64,000 nt of DNA. Origin: Falsihalocynthiibacter halioticoli. GTDB taxonomy: Bacteria > Pseudomonadota > Alphaproteobacteria > Rhodobacterales > Rhodobacteraceae. Shown in pieces: positions 6,829-16,174 of the stretch; the stretch's first letter is position 1, and the number at the start of each line of letters is the position of its first letter. A model generated the notes under the pieces. It was not told where the DNA came from and searched no databases. It saw only the letters and a program-made list of their open reading frames with translations. The translations under genes were made by a program, and so were the position numbers. The stretch covers positions 1,090,163 to 1,154,162 of the forward strand of contig NZ_JAOYFC010000002.1 of assembly GCF_025802015.1 (NCBI RefSeq). Direction: 5' to 3'.

Positions 6829-9639
6829 ATGAGCAAGCAGCCCAACATCGACACCTCTCCTCCCGTTTCAGACGAAATCCGCAAAACGACATGTTATATG
6901 TGTGCCTGTCGCTGCGGAATTAACGTCCATATGAAGGGCGGAAAAGTTGCCTATATTGAAGGCAGCCGCGATCACCCGATCAACAAAGGTGTGCTTTGCG
7001 CTAAGGGCTCTGCGGGTATCATGCAAGTCAATGCACCCTCGCGCTTAAGATCACCAATGAAGCGGGTTGGGCCGCGCGGTTCCGGCGAGTTTGAGGAGAT
7101 AAGCTGGGACGAAGCGCTATCTCTTGCAACGAGCAGGCTCGGCAAAATCCGCAAGGAGGCGCCTGAAAAGCTCGCCTTTTTCACGGGCCGCGACCAGTCG
7201 CAAAGCTTTACATCACTTTGGGCGCAAAGCTTTGGCACTCCGAACTATGCCGCGCATGGCGGGTTCTGTTCGGTTAATATGGCTGCTGCGGGCATATACA
7301 CGATGGGCGGCGCGTTTTGGGAATTTGGACAGCCGGACTGGGAACACACCAAGCTCTTGATGCTATTTGGCGTTGCTGAAGACCACGACTCCAACCCGAT
7401 CAAAATGGGCCTTGGGAAGCTGAAGCAACGCGGGGCGAAGGTTATTGGCGTTAATCCGGTGCGGTCGGGTTATAATGCCATTGCCGATGAGTGGGTAGGC
7501 ATCACGCCTGGGGCTGATGGCCTGTTCATCACATCATTGATCCACGAATTGCTCCGCGCGGGGAAAATCGATCTCGACTACCTCGCGCGCTACACCAATG
7601 CACCAGCTCTGCTCAATTCAGATCCGAATGATGCCGAGTTTGGCCTCTTCTTACGAGACGACGATGGCAAAATGCTTGTTATCGACCGCAAATCAGGGAA
7701 ACCGACCGCCTTTGACAAAAAGGGCGTCCAGCCGGATTTGAGAGGCACACTCCGTCGTGCTGGGGTGACGCATGAGGCAGCGTTCCATTCGGTTGCCGAG
7801 ACCTATCTCGCTCCCGAGTTTGCACCCGAAGCCGTTGCCGAACGCTGTGGAATTGAGCCGCAAACCATCCGACGGATTGCCGCCGAACTGGCTCGAGTCG
7901 CCTTTGACGAGGCGATTTCATTGCCTATTGAGTGGACCGACTTCCGAGGCGAAACCCACAGCGAGATGATCGGCCGCCCTGTCTCTTTCCACGCGATGCG
8001 CGGGATTTCGGCTCATGCGAACGGGTTTCAAACTTGCCGCGCGCTTCATATCCTTCAAATCCTGCTTGGCTCTGTTGAGGTTCCGGGCGGGTTTCGTTTC
8101 AAGCCGCCCTACCCTAAACCGGTTGAGGCCCACCCGACTCCGCATTGCCAATCCAATCCGATGGCACCGCTTGATGGTCCTCACCTTGGGTTTGTGCGCG
8201 GGCCAGAGCACCTTGCTCTGAAGCCAGACGGCTCGGCCGCTCGGATCGACAAAGCGTTCACTTGGGAAAACCCAATGTCGAGTCACGGCTTGATGCATAT
8301 GGTCATCTCGAACGCGCACGCAGGCGATCCCTACAAGATCGATACGTTGTTCCTCTATATGGCAAACATGGCGTGGAACTCGTCGATGAACACCAAGTCA
8401 GTGATCGATATGCTCACCGACCGCGATGACAACGGCGAATATGTCATCCCGAACATCATATACTCCGACGCCTATTCGTCAGAGATGGTGGCCTATGCCG
8501 ATCTAATCCTTCCCGACACTACGTATCTTGAGCGCCACGATTGCATATCACTGCTTGACCGCCCGATCTGCGAAGCCGATGCCGCTGCGGATGCAATTCG
8601 TTGGCCGGTCATCGAGCCGGATCGAGATGTACGAGGGTTTCAATCTGTTCTTTGTGACCTTGGCGCTCGGCTTGGTTTGCCGAATTTCACCAATCCGGAC
8701 GGCAGCGCGAAATACAAGGATTATGCGGATTACATCGTTAATCACGAGCGCAAGCCCGGGATCGGCCCACTCTCCGCGTTTCGCGGCGATGGCACTGAAA
8801 CAGGGCGCGGTAGTGTGAATTCCGAACAACTAGACCGCTATATCGAAAACGGGGGATTTGCCGTTACGCATATTCCGGATAGCGCGCGTTACTACAAGCC
8901 GTGGAATATGGAGTATCAGGAGTGGGCCGTTGGCATGGGGCTGTTTGATACGCCGCAGCCATACCTATTCTCGATCTATTCAGAACCAATGCGGAAATTT
9001 CAACTCGCCGCCGAAGGCCATGGAGAGCGCCAACCTCCTGATCACCTGAGAAAGCAGGTTCATGACGCCATGCGCCCACTCCCTGTTTGGGAAGAAGCAA
9101 CCGACGACGAGGGGGGTGAATATCCACTTCACGCGCTAACACAGCGGCCAATGGCCATGTATCACAGTTGGGGCAGTCAGAACGCGTGGCTGCGCCAAAT
9201 TCACGGACGCAACCCGCTTTATGTCCCGACCAAAGTTTGGGAAGCGCACGGGTTTCAGGACGGAGACTGGGCGCGCGTCACGTCCCGCAGCGGCGAAATT
9301 GTGGTGCCTGTCGCCCATCAGGCCGCGCTTAATTCCAATACTGTTTGGACGTGGAACGCGATCGGCAAGCGCAAGGGGGCATGGGCGCTAGATGACAATG
9401 CTCCAGAAGCGACAAAAGGATTCCTACTTAATCATCTGATAGATGAGCTACTCCCCCCAAAAGGTGATGGCCTACGATACTCAAATTCCGATCCGGTAAC
9501 CGGACAAGCCGCGTGGTTTGACCTGCGTGTTAAAATTGAAAAATGCGCCGCACCCGATGAGCCGCAACCCGCGTTCTCATCCCTCCGCTCGCCTGTCGGG
9601 AAGGGCCCAAAAGACCTAGCTTGGAAAGTCGGATCATGA
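6829..9639 (+). CDS. soeA: Molybdopterin oxidoreductase catalytic subunit, SoeA-type (cytoplasmic sulfite dehydrogenase)
   Basis: A 936-residue complex-iron-sulfur molybdoenzyme. The N-terminal 4Fe-4S site is C22, C25, C29 and C57. C147 in HGGFCSVN sits where polysulfide reductase-type and SoeA enzymes place the Mo-ligating Cys, not Ser as in DmsA. There is no twin-arginine signal, so the subunit should stay in the cytoplasm. This, the 4-cluster partner and the DmsC-like anchor match SoeABC, which oxidises sulfite to sulfate and feeds quinone. It overlaps soeB by the ATGA junction. Alternatives are another cytoplasmic polysulfide or thiosulfate reductase-like enzyme; sulfite as substrate is inferred. 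Confidence 0.8.
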   Translation: MSKQPNIDTSPPVSDEIRKTTCYMCACRCGINVHMKGGKVAYIEGSRDHPINKGVLCAKGSAGIMQVNAPSRLRSPMKRVGPRGSGEFEEISWDEALSLATSRLGKIRKEAPEKLAFFTGRDQSQSFTSLWAQSFGTPNYAAHGGFCSVNMAAAGIYTMGGAFWEFGQPDWEHTKLLMLFGVAEDHDSNPIKMGLGKLKQRGAKVIGVNPVRSGYNAIADEWVGITPGADGLFITSLIHELLRAGKIDLDYLARYTNAPALLNSDPNDAEFGLFLRDDDGKMLVIDRKSGKPTAFDKKGVQPDLRGTLRRAGVTHEAAFHSVAETYLAPEFAPEAVAERCGIEPQTIRRIAAELARVAFDEAISLPIEWTDFRGETHSEMIGRPVSFHAMRGISAHANGFQTCRALHILQILLGSVEVPGGFRFKPPYPKPVEAHPTPHCQSNPMAPLDGPHLGFVRGPEHLALKPDGSAARIDKAFTWENPMSSHGLMHMVISNAHAGDPYKIDTLFLYMANMAWNSSMNTKSVIDMLTDRDDNGEYVIPNIIYSDAYSSEMVAYADLILPDTTYLERHDCISLLDRPICEADAAADAIRWPVIEPDRDVRGFQSVLCDLGARLGLPNFTNPDGSAKYKDYADYIVNHERKPGIGPLSAFRGDGTETGRGSVNSEQLDRYIENGGFAVTHIPDSARYYKPWNMEYQEWAVGMGLFDTPQPYLFSIYSEPMRKFQLAAEGHGERQPPDHLRKQVHDAMRPLPVWEEATDDEGGEYPLHALTQRPMAMYHSWGSQNAWLRQIHGRNPLYVPTKVWEAHGFQDGDWARVTSRSGEIVVPVAHQAALNSNTVWTWNAIGKRKGAWALDDNAPEATKGFLLNHLIDELLPPKGDGLRYSNSDPVTGQAAWFDLRVKIEKCAAPDEPQPAFSSLRSPVGKGPKDLAWKVGS

Positions 9640-10379
9640 CGGAGCTTCCAACATCTACAGACCGCAAGCTCGGGCTTGTTATTGACCTTGATACCTGTGT
9701 TGGCTGCCATGCATGCGTTGTGTCGTGCAAAGGCTGGAACACCGAGAACTATGGCGCTCCGCTGTCGGATCAGGATGCTTACGGTGCAGCTCCGCAAGGC
9801 ACATTCCTCAATCGCGTGCATACCTATGAGGTGCAGCCGCCCGAAGGCGCGGCGCAAACGGTACATTTCCCGAAATCCTGCTTGCATTGCGACGACGCTC
9901 CCTGTGTTACCGTTTGCCCAACAGGCGCAAGCTATAAGCGCAGCGAGGACGGCATCGTATTGGTGAACGAAAATGACTGTATCGGTTGCGGGCTATGCGC
10001 TTGGGCCTGTCCTTATGGCGCGCGAGAGTTGGATCAAGCCGCAGGTGTCATGAAGAAATGCACCCTTTGCGTTGACCGTATCTACAACGAAAATCTTCCT
10101 GAAGAGGACCGCGTCCCAGCCTGCGTACGCACTTGCCCTGCGGGGGCGCGTCATTTCGGTGATTTCGCCGATCCGGAAAGCAATGTATCGCAGCTTAGTA
10201 GAGAGCGCGGCGGGATGGACTTGATGCCGGAACTAGGCACAAATCCGGTTAACAAATACTTGCCCCCTCGCCCCAAACAAACCGAAGAAATTGATATCTT
10301 GGCCCCCTTCCTCACACCCGTTGCCGAGGAGCCGAAAGGCTTTTTGAAATGGCTCGATAAAGCACTCGGAGGGGACTGA
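9636..10379 (+). CDS. soeB: 4Fe-4S ferredoxin subunit, SoeB-type
   Basis: A 247-residue electron-transfer subunit with four cysteine clusters: CVGCHACVVSC near residue 22, CLHCDDAPCVTVCP near 90, CIGCGLCAWACP near 122, and CTLC with the later CVRTCP. These four 4Fe-4S clusters pass electrons from the molybdenum subunit to the membrane anchor. The ATG at 9636 overlaps the soeA stop (ATGA); an in-frame TTG at 9621 lies inside soeA and is not favoured. There is no export signal, in keeping with a cytoplasmic-facing enzyme. Confidence 0.85.
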   Translation: MTELPTSTDRKLGLVIDLDTCVGCHACVVSCKGWNTENYGAPLSDQDAYGAAPQGTFLNRVHTYEVQPPEGAAQTVHFPKSCLHCDDAPCVTVCPTGASYKRSEDGIVLVNENDCIGCGLCAWACPYGARELDQAAGVMKKCTLCVDRIYNENLPEEDRVPACVRTCPAGARHFGDFADPESNVSQLSRERGGMDLMPELGTNPVNKYLPPRPKQTEEIDILAPFLTPVAEEPKGFLKWLDKALGGD

Positions 10380-11251
10380 TGCATCCAGCACCTTCTGTCA
10401 TCTTCTTTACCGTTTTCTCCGGTATGGGGTTCGGGCTTCTGGCCTTTCTTGGGCTAGGGTTTCCGGCGGTTACAGGGCTATTGGCGTTCGCAATGTACAC
10501 CATCGGGTTCGGCTTTGCTGTCGGAGGTTTGCTGGCCTCGACGTTCCACCTTGGCAATCCGAAAAACGCGCTTAAGGCGTTCTCGCAGTGGCGGACAAGC
10601 TGGCTCTCGCGCGAGGCTGTTCTATCGGTTGCAGCGCTCCTCATGATGGCAGTGTTTGCAATTGGCGCAATATTCGCGGGGGTGCATTTCACGATAGTCG
10701 GTATCGTGGGGGCTGCACTCTGTATTGCGACTGTGTTCTCCACCTCGATGATCTATGCGCAACTCAAAACGGTGCCGCGCTGGAACCACGTCACAACGCC
10801 TTTGCTGTTTCTCCTTCTGTCAGTGACGGGTGGCGCGCTTCTGGCGGGTCAGGTTAGCTTTGCTCTGCCGATGCTCATTGCAACGGGCGCAGTTCAGGCC
10901 CTGACGTGGTATCTTGGTGATAGTCGCTTTGCGCAGCGGGGTAGCACAATCGAAACCGCAACTGGCCTTGGAATGATAGGTAAGACGCGCCAATTTGAGC
11001 CGCCTCATACCGGCGGGAACTACCTGCTTAACGAAATGGTTTATGTCATTGGGCGGAAGCATTCGATGCGGCTTCGGGTGATAGCCATCACGCTGATGTC
11101 GCCCGTACCATTCGCGCTATTGCTCTTGCCACACAATCACATTTGGGCCGCGTTGGCAGTTCTTTCGCATATCATTGGTGTCGTCGCGTCGCGCTGGTTG
11201 TTCTTTGCAGAGGCCGAACATGTTGTCGGTCTTTACTACGACAAGCGCTAA
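10379..11251 (+). CDS. soeC: DmsC-like membrane anchor, SoeC-type
   Basis: A 290-residue protein of about eight hydrophobic segments, starting MHPAPSVIFFTVFSGMGFG, typical of DmsC/SoeC anchors that hold the catalytic pair on the inner membrane and exchange electrons with quinone. A loop of about 50 residues before the last segments carries ETATGLG and HTGGNYLLNEM. Its ATG shares one base with the soeB stop. A bidirectional terminator follows. Confidence 0.85.
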   Translation: MHPAPSVIFFTVFSGMGFGLLAFLGLGFPAVTGLLAFAMYTIGFGFAVGGLLASTFHLGNPKNALKAFSQWRTSWLSREAVLSVAALLMMAVFAIGAIFAGVHFTIVGIVGAALCIATVFSTSMIYAQLKTVPRWNHVTTPLLFLLLSVTGGALLAGQVSFALPMLIATGAVQALTWYLGDSRFAQRGSTIETATGLGMIGKTRQFEPPHTGGNYLLNEMVYVIGRKHSMRLRVIAITLMSPVPFALLLLPHNHIWAALAVLSHIIGVVASRWLFFAEAEHVVGLYYDKR

Positions 11252-11253
11252 CA

Positions 11254-11281
11254 AAAACGCCGCCATCTCTGGCGGCGTTTT
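11254..11281. terminator. Bidirectional intrinsic terminator between soeC and nhaA
   Basis: A perfect 11-base-pair stem, AAAACGCCGCC with GGCGGCGTTTT around a 6-base loop. A-tract and T-tract ends let it work for soeC on the plus strand and nhaA on the minus strand. Confidence 0.9.
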
Positions 11282-11296
11282 CAGTTTTCTGTCCGG

Positions 11297-12670
11297 TTAC
11301 TCGGGCTTCGGTTTGCCTGTTATGTAAAGCCAGAAGAAGCCGCAAAGCCCTGCGATCAACGACGCAAACAAAATGCCTGTTTTGGCCATCAACAAGAGCT
11401 CCGGTGACTCGGCAAAGGCCAGCTGCGCCACAAAGATCGACATGGTAAAGCCGATACCCGCGAGCAGCGAAGCGCCAGCAAGTTGGGTAAACCGTGTATC
11501 TTTCGGCAGTTCAGCAATGCCAAGTTTGATCACCAACCAGCTTGCCCCAGTGATGCCGACGAACTTCCCGACGATCAGGCCGAGCGATACACCCATCATC
11601 ACCGGATGCGTCAGCATATCGCCGAAGGTGGACAGCTCTATCGGAACACCAGCGTTTGCCAGCGCGAAGATCGGAATAACGAGGAAGGCCGATGGCAAAT
11701 GCCAGATATGCTCAAGCCGCTGCAGCGGGGTTTCGACAGCAAGAACACTGTTCTCAAGCGCCTGAACTTCGGTGCGTAGCGCAACGTTGGTCATGATGCT
11801 TTGGCCCGGTTCATGGCTCTCGTCAAATCGCTGCATGATACCTTTAACATGGGTGCTGAACCGATCCGGGTCATATTTCGGGATGGCCGGAACGGACATC
11901 GCGCCAAGAACACCCGCAATCGTAGCGTGCACGCCAGAAAGCAACATTGCGTACCACATAAGGACAGCAACAAGGAAATAAGGGATCGGGTTGCGCACGC
12001 CAAAGCGGTTCAATGCAATCAGCATCGCAAAGAACACGCCAACCATAGCAAGCGGCCCCATAGCAATTTCGCTGGTATAGAACAGCGCGATCACCGTCAC
12101 CGCACCAAGGTCATCCACAATGGCAAGCGCCACAAGAAATGTCACCAGCGCCTTGGGAACACGTGACCCGAGAAGCGCCATAACACCAACGGCGAATGCG
12201 ATATCGGTCGCCATCGGAATACCCCAGCCTGCTGCTGCAGGGCCAGTTGGGTTCAAAGCGAAGTAAAACAGCGCAGGAACAACCATACCACCAATGGCCG
12301 CAACAATCGGCAGGATTGCGTTGCGGGGTTCGGCAAGTTCGCCAACAAGAAATTCGCGTTTAAGCTCTAGCCCGACAACGAAAAAGAAGATCGCCATCAG
12401 CGCGTCATTGATGAAATGAGCAAGGGACAGTTTGAGTTCCCATTCGCCAAATCCGACTTTCAAATACGTGTGCAGAAAGTCGTCATAAGCCTCGGCGAAC
12501 GGTCCGTTTGCGATGATAAGCGCAACAACGGCCATAACCATGAGCAACAAGCCGGATGAGGTTTGTCGATGAAGAAACTCTTCAAAAGGAGAGTAGACCT
12601 TTGCCAGACTCCGCTCCCACGGGGCAACATTCACGCCTTCGCCTTCAAGTTTCTGTTTATGATTTGCCAT
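11297..12670 (-). CDS. nhaA: Na+/H+ antiporter NhaA
   Basis: A 457-residue inner-membrane antiporter that expels sodium in exchange for protons. The ion-binding aspartate pair is in ALAIVDDLGAVTVIALFY. The NhaA signatures NDALMAIFFFVVGLELKRE and GWGIPMATDIAFA are intact. The N-terminal extension of about 25 polar residues and the loop around 280-320 make it longer than the E. coli protein (388), as is common in marine alphaproteobacteria. AAGGCGGG precedes the ATG. The gene faces the soe operon and is probably transcribed alone. Confidence 0.97.
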   Translation of the reverse strand: MANHKQKLEGEGVNVAPWERSLAKVYSPFEEFLHRQTSSGLLLMVMAVVALIIANGPFAEAYDDFLHTYLKVGFGEWELKLSLAHFINDALMAIFFFVVGLELKREFLVGELAEPRNAILPIVAAIGGMVVPALFYFALNPTGPAAAGWGIPMATDIAFAVGVMALLGSRVPKALVTFLVALAIVDDLGAVTVIALFYTSEIAMGPLAMVGVFFAMLIALNRFGVRNPIPYFLVAVLMWYAMLLSGVHATIAGVLGAMSVPAIPKYDPDRFSTHVKGIMQRFDESHEPGQSIMTNVALRTEVQALENSVLAVETPLQRLEHIWHLPSAFLVIPIFALANAGVPIELSTFGDMLTHPVMMGVSLGLIVGKFVGITGASWLVIKLGIAELPKDTRFTQLAGASLLAGIGFTMSIFVAQLAFAESPELLLMAKTGILFASLIAGLCGFFWLYITGKPKPE

Positions 12671-12784
12671 ATCCCGCCTTCTGTTGTTCTGGTGATTGAG
12701 TTTCGAGCCCGTTCAACTCGTTCTCATGATGTCAGGTATTCCCAATTATCTAGAAAGTAATTGGCCATTTTCAATGTTTAACAT

Positions 12785-14458
12785 CTAAATAGGCGTCGCG
12801 TCGAAATCTTTGAATTTTGCCATGAGCGCCTCCGTGTCCTCCGCGGTCCAATTATCTGGATTAAGGACGGAAATCCAGCCTCGGATATAATCATCCGGGC
12901 CAAAGGTATGGCCGAAGCCCGCAGGGACAGTTGTGGCCATTGGGATGTCGAATGCGATCTGGATAAAGGTCACAATCGGCACCCATCGCAGATACGACGA
13001 AACATCATATCCGCGTTCGCCAAGGAGCCACTCCGGTCTGGCGAAGGCCAAACTTGGAGCAAAAAAGCTCATTGGATCGCTCGGATGCTGGATATAAACG
13101 ATGCGGAGCGGGCCCCAAGGCGTATCATCTCCTACAGTAAATCCCTTGTGGGTCATGAACCGGATGTAGGACGAATCTCGGAAGATCGGCTGCCATGCTG
13201 GTGATCCCGGCTCTCTTGTGCGCGTGACTTGCGGCCAAGTGTGGCTCGCAAATGGTGGCCCCGCCCAAAGCGCACCATCAATCGGGTCCGCAAGCATTGA
13301 GATCAGATCGACCGCATCTTCAGACCCGAGGGCACCGAGCGATAGGCCAAACAGAAACAGCTCCGGTCTGTTGTCTGTTGGCATTTTGGTCCAATGCGCA
13401 TAGACCTTCTCGAAAAGAGCAACTGCAGATTCACGTGCTAGGTCTGGCTCAACCAGCAGCGTCATCCAACTTGGTGTGTAGGAATATTGCATAGACACAA
13501 CCGCCACATCCCCATGCAAAATAAAGGGCAAGGTCGACATTGCGGAAGGGTCTAGCCAGCCAGTTCCAGTCGGGGTTGCGACGATAAGTGTCTTGCGCTC
13601 AAACCCACCTGTGCGGATCAACTCATCAAGTGCAATCTGTGCCCGTTCCTCTAGGGTTTCTCCGGTATTGTACCCTGCATAAACGCGGATTGGCTGCGTG
13701 GCAGGAAGGCCCGTAAATGCCTCAATCTCCGCTCGGTCCGGCCCCGAGGTCAGAAACAGCTTCCCGTTTCGGCCAATATCATCCCACTCGATAAGGGATG
13801 CAGTTGTACCGTCTATGCCTTTGATGAGCGGCTCTTGGAGGCCGGAATCCTGAGTTTCATTTATTGCCGCAAAGACCTCGTCCATCATCCTGATGCCTGT
13901 CCGCAGGAGCAGGCCGTTGATCGATGTATAAAGAATGAACAGCACAACCAGCGATCCCACAAAAACCGACAACCGCTGCGGGAACGCCCTGTTGATCCAA
14001 CGCGCCGCAAGCGCACAAAGTGTAATAACAAGACGCGTTAGCCCAATGACAACTAGGGCGGTGACAATAGCAATCGCGGTAACTGTAAATGGATAGCCTG
14101 AATCCACAGGCTCCATCTCCATCAGCTCTCGGACTGAATTTTGCCAGACGGCCATTTGGCGCAAGGTCCACGCAGTCACGCCAACTAGAATTGCTAGCGC
14201 GACCCGAGACAACATAGTTGCGGCTTTTCCCGTGATCTCTTTGATCTCAAGAAAGCGCCAGAGCATAGTCAGCGCAATACCGCCAACATATCCAACCGCG
14301 AAGGCGATCCCGCCCAATACGCCTTGCACCATATGGTCACGCGGCAAGAGAGACGGTGTTAGGGATGCGCAAAAGAATAACAGCCCCACAATAAGGCCGG
14401 TTGTCGGGAAAGATCTGGCAATCCGAAACAGCATTCTTGCCCTCGGTTCAAGGCTCAA
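12785..14458 (-). CDS. Membrane-anchored alpha/beta hydrolase (Abhydrolase_9 family)
   Basis: A 557-residue protein. The first about 190 residues are four to five membrane segments (TTGLIVGLLFFCASLTPSLL near the start). The C-terminal two thirds form an alpha/beta hydrolase with the nucleophile elbow GLSLGALGS near residue 370; the acid and histidine are likely among later conserved segments such as IQHPSDP. This matches the Abhydrolase_9 family with its N-terminal membrane domain, whose substrate is unknown. It lies 152 bases downstream of the SDR cluster on the same strand, with no clear hairpin between, so read-through is possible but no functional link is evident. Confidence 0.85.
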   Translation of the reverse strand: MSLEPRARMLFRIARSFPTTGLIVGLLFFCASLTPSLLPRDHMVQGVLGGIAFAVGYVGGIALTMLWRFLEIKEITGKAATMLSRVALAILVGVTAWTLRQMAVWQNSVRELMEMEPVDSGYPFTVTAIAIVTALVVIGLTRLVITLCALAARWINRAFPQRLSVFVGSLVVLFILYTSINGLLLRTGIRMMDEVFAAINETQDSGLQEPLIKGIDGTTASLIEWDDIGRNGKLFLTSGPDRAEIEAFTGLPATQPIRVYAGYNTGETLEERAQIALDELIRTGGFERKTLIVATPTGTGWLDPSAMSTLPFILHGDVAVVSMQYSYTPSWMTLLVEPDLARESAVALFEKVYAHWTKMPTDNRPELFLFGLSLGALGSEDAVDLISMLADPIDGALWAGPPFASHTWPQVTRTREPGSPAWQPIFRDSSYIRFMTHKGFTVGDDTPWGPLRIVYIQHPSDPMSFFAPSLAFARPEWLLGERGYDVSSYLRWVPIVTFIQIAFDIPMATTVPAGFGHTFGPDDYIRGWISVLNPDNWTAEDTEALMAKFKDFDATPI

Positions 14459-14610
14459 TTGGAAGTGCGGCTGCTGCGCACATTACCAACCCAGCTTACG
14501 TGTGCCAGCCAAATCTGCTGTCGAAGCTCCAGAAAAACTTGGCGCGAAGCCCGCAAACAGACTCCGCGCCCGCTCCAGGCCCATTGGAGCGTTAACTCAA
14601 ATGTTCTTTG

Positions 14611-15363
14611 TCAGTAGGTGGCGCGTCCGCCGGAAAGGTCAAACACAGCGCCAGTGGAATAGGAGCATTCCTCGCTACACATCCAACCAACCATGCTTGA
14701 GATTTCATCTACGGTACCCATGCGCCCCATTGGGATTTTGGCAAGCATGTATCCGATCTGCTCCTCAGTTACGTCAGCGAGCATCTCTGTCTTGATCACC
14801 GCAGGGCACACGACATTGACGCGAATATTGCTTGTCGCGAGTTCTTTGCCAAGGCTTTTGGTCAGGCCGATCACCCCCGCTTTGGACACCGAATAAGCAG
14901 AGGCGTTTGGATTGCCGTCTTTACCTGCCATAGACGCAATATTGACGATGCGGCCATAGTCACCCTTTTGCATAACTGGCACCACCGCTTTACAGGTGTG
15001 GAAGATACCGTTGAGGTTAACGTTAATTACAGCGTTCCATGTCTCAATCGGATAGTCGGCAAGCGGCGTGTTTACGCCCGCTATGCCAGCCGCGTTGACC
15101 AGAAGATCGATACCGCCAAGTTCGGCCACTGCGGCGGCGGTCGCGGTTTCGACGCTTGCAAAATCAGATACGTCCACACACTGGTAGGTGACGGCTCCCA
15201 ATTCATCCAGCGCGGATTTTGCCTGCTTTAGAGCCTTTTCGTTCAAGTCCCAAAGCGATACCGAAGCACCGCTTTCAAGGAACCTTTTTGCGATGGCAAA
15301 CCCCATCCCACGTGCACCGCCAGTGATAACGGCGCGGCGATTTTTCAGGTCGAGTGTGTTCAT
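14611..15363 (-). CDS. SDR family NAD(P)-dependent oxidoreductase
   Basis: A 250-residue classical short-chain dehydrogenase. It has TGGARGMGFAIA for nucleotide binding (residues about 15-25), the LVNAAG motif, the catalytic Ser in NIASMAG, and the YxxxK pair in AYSVSKAG. It is the last gene of the kinase-enolase-FAH-SDR cluster, 34 bases after the other SDR. A role in oxidising a sugar-derived hydroxyl is likely from context; FabG-type sequences are similar and the substrate cannot be read. Confidence 0.88.
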   Translation of the reverse strand: MNTLDLKNRRAVITGGARGMGFAIAKRFLESGASVSLWDLNEKALKQAKSALDELGAVTYQCVDVSDFASVETATAAAVAELGGIDLLVNAAGIAGVNTPLADYPIETWNAVINVNLNGIFHTCKAVVPVMQKGDYGRIVNIASMAGKDGNPNASAYSVSKAGVIGLTKSLGKELATSNIRVNVVCPAVIKTEMLADVTEEQIGYMLAKIPMGRMGTVDEISSMVGWMCSEECSYSTGAVFDLSGGRATY

Positions 15364-15397
15364 GGTGTCTCCGATTGTTGGCTGCTGAGCAGAATTG

Positions 15398-16150
15398 TTA
15401 GATGGTTATGCCGCCGTCGACCTGTAGGCATTGGCCCGTGATGAATGACGCATCATCGGTCGCGAGAAAGGCGCAAATGCCCGCGATTTCTTCTGGCGTG
15501 CCAAGACGGCCAGAGGGCTGACGATCAAGGAAGAACTTCCACGCCTCTTCTTCGCTGCCCATGCTTTCGGCAAGTTCTTGGACCCGATCACGCAGGCTCG
15601 GGCTGTCAACTGTACCGGGGCAGACGGCGTTGCACCGCAGCTTATTGGGCAGGTAATCCGCCGCCATCGCTTTGGTCAGCCCGATCACACCACCCTTTGC
15701 GGCACCATAGGCCGCGCGACGCGGGAAACCCTTGAGCGAACTTGCCACCGAGGCAATTGTCGTGAGGCTGCCGCCATGTTCCTTCATTGAGGGTACAGCA
15801 GCTTTCAGCACGTTATAGGCACTGTCCAATGTAATTGATGTCGAACGCTGCCAATCTGCGGGGCTGCATTCTTCAATGGTTCCTTGATGGACGTAGCCCA
15901 CGCAATGCACGAGCGTGTCGATCCGATCAAACTGCGAGAAATACGCCTCGACAGCCTCGATATCGGTTGCATCAAGCTGCGCTGACTCTACGCCTGAGAG
16001 AGTTTTTAGCGGTTCGGGGTTCAGGTCGCTTGCAAAAACTTGCGCCCCTTCGTCGCGCATGCGTTCGGCAACTGCGCGGCCGATTCCAAGCCCCGCCGCT
16101 GTTACAACCGCAATTTTGCCCTCTAGGCGCTTTGATTTTGGCTCTGCCAT
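15398..16150 (-). CDS. SDR resembling 2-keto-3-deoxy-L-fuconate dehydrogenase
   Basis: A 250-residue SDR with VTAAGLGIGRAVA (NAD site), TIASVASSLKGFPRRAAYG with catalytic Ser and Tyr, and AAYGAAKGG. The VHQGTIEECSPADW, NKLRCNAVCPGTVDSPSLRD and RQPSGRLGTPEEIA segments closely follow 2-keto-3-deoxy-L-fuconate dehydrogenases, which make the 2,4-diketo compound cleaved by FAH-type hydrolases; such a gene is directly upstream. The ATG at 16150 has GGAG six bases ahead; an in-frame TTG at 16162 overlaps that site and is disfavoured. Confidence 0.85.
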   Translation of the reverse strand: MAEPKSKRLEGKIAVVTAAGLGIGRAVAERMRDEGAQVFASDLNPEPLKTLSGVESAQLDATDIEAVEAYFSQFDRIDTLVHCVGYVHQGTIEECSPADWQRSTSITLDSAYNVLKAAVPSMKEHGGSLTTIASVASSLKGFPRRAAYGAAKGGVIGLTKAMAADYLPNKLRCNAVCPGTVDSPSLRDRVQELAESMGSEEEAWKFFLDRQPSGRLGTPEEIAGICAFLATDDASFITGQCLQVDGGITI

Positions 16151-16174
16151 GTCATGCTCCAATAGATAAGTCGC

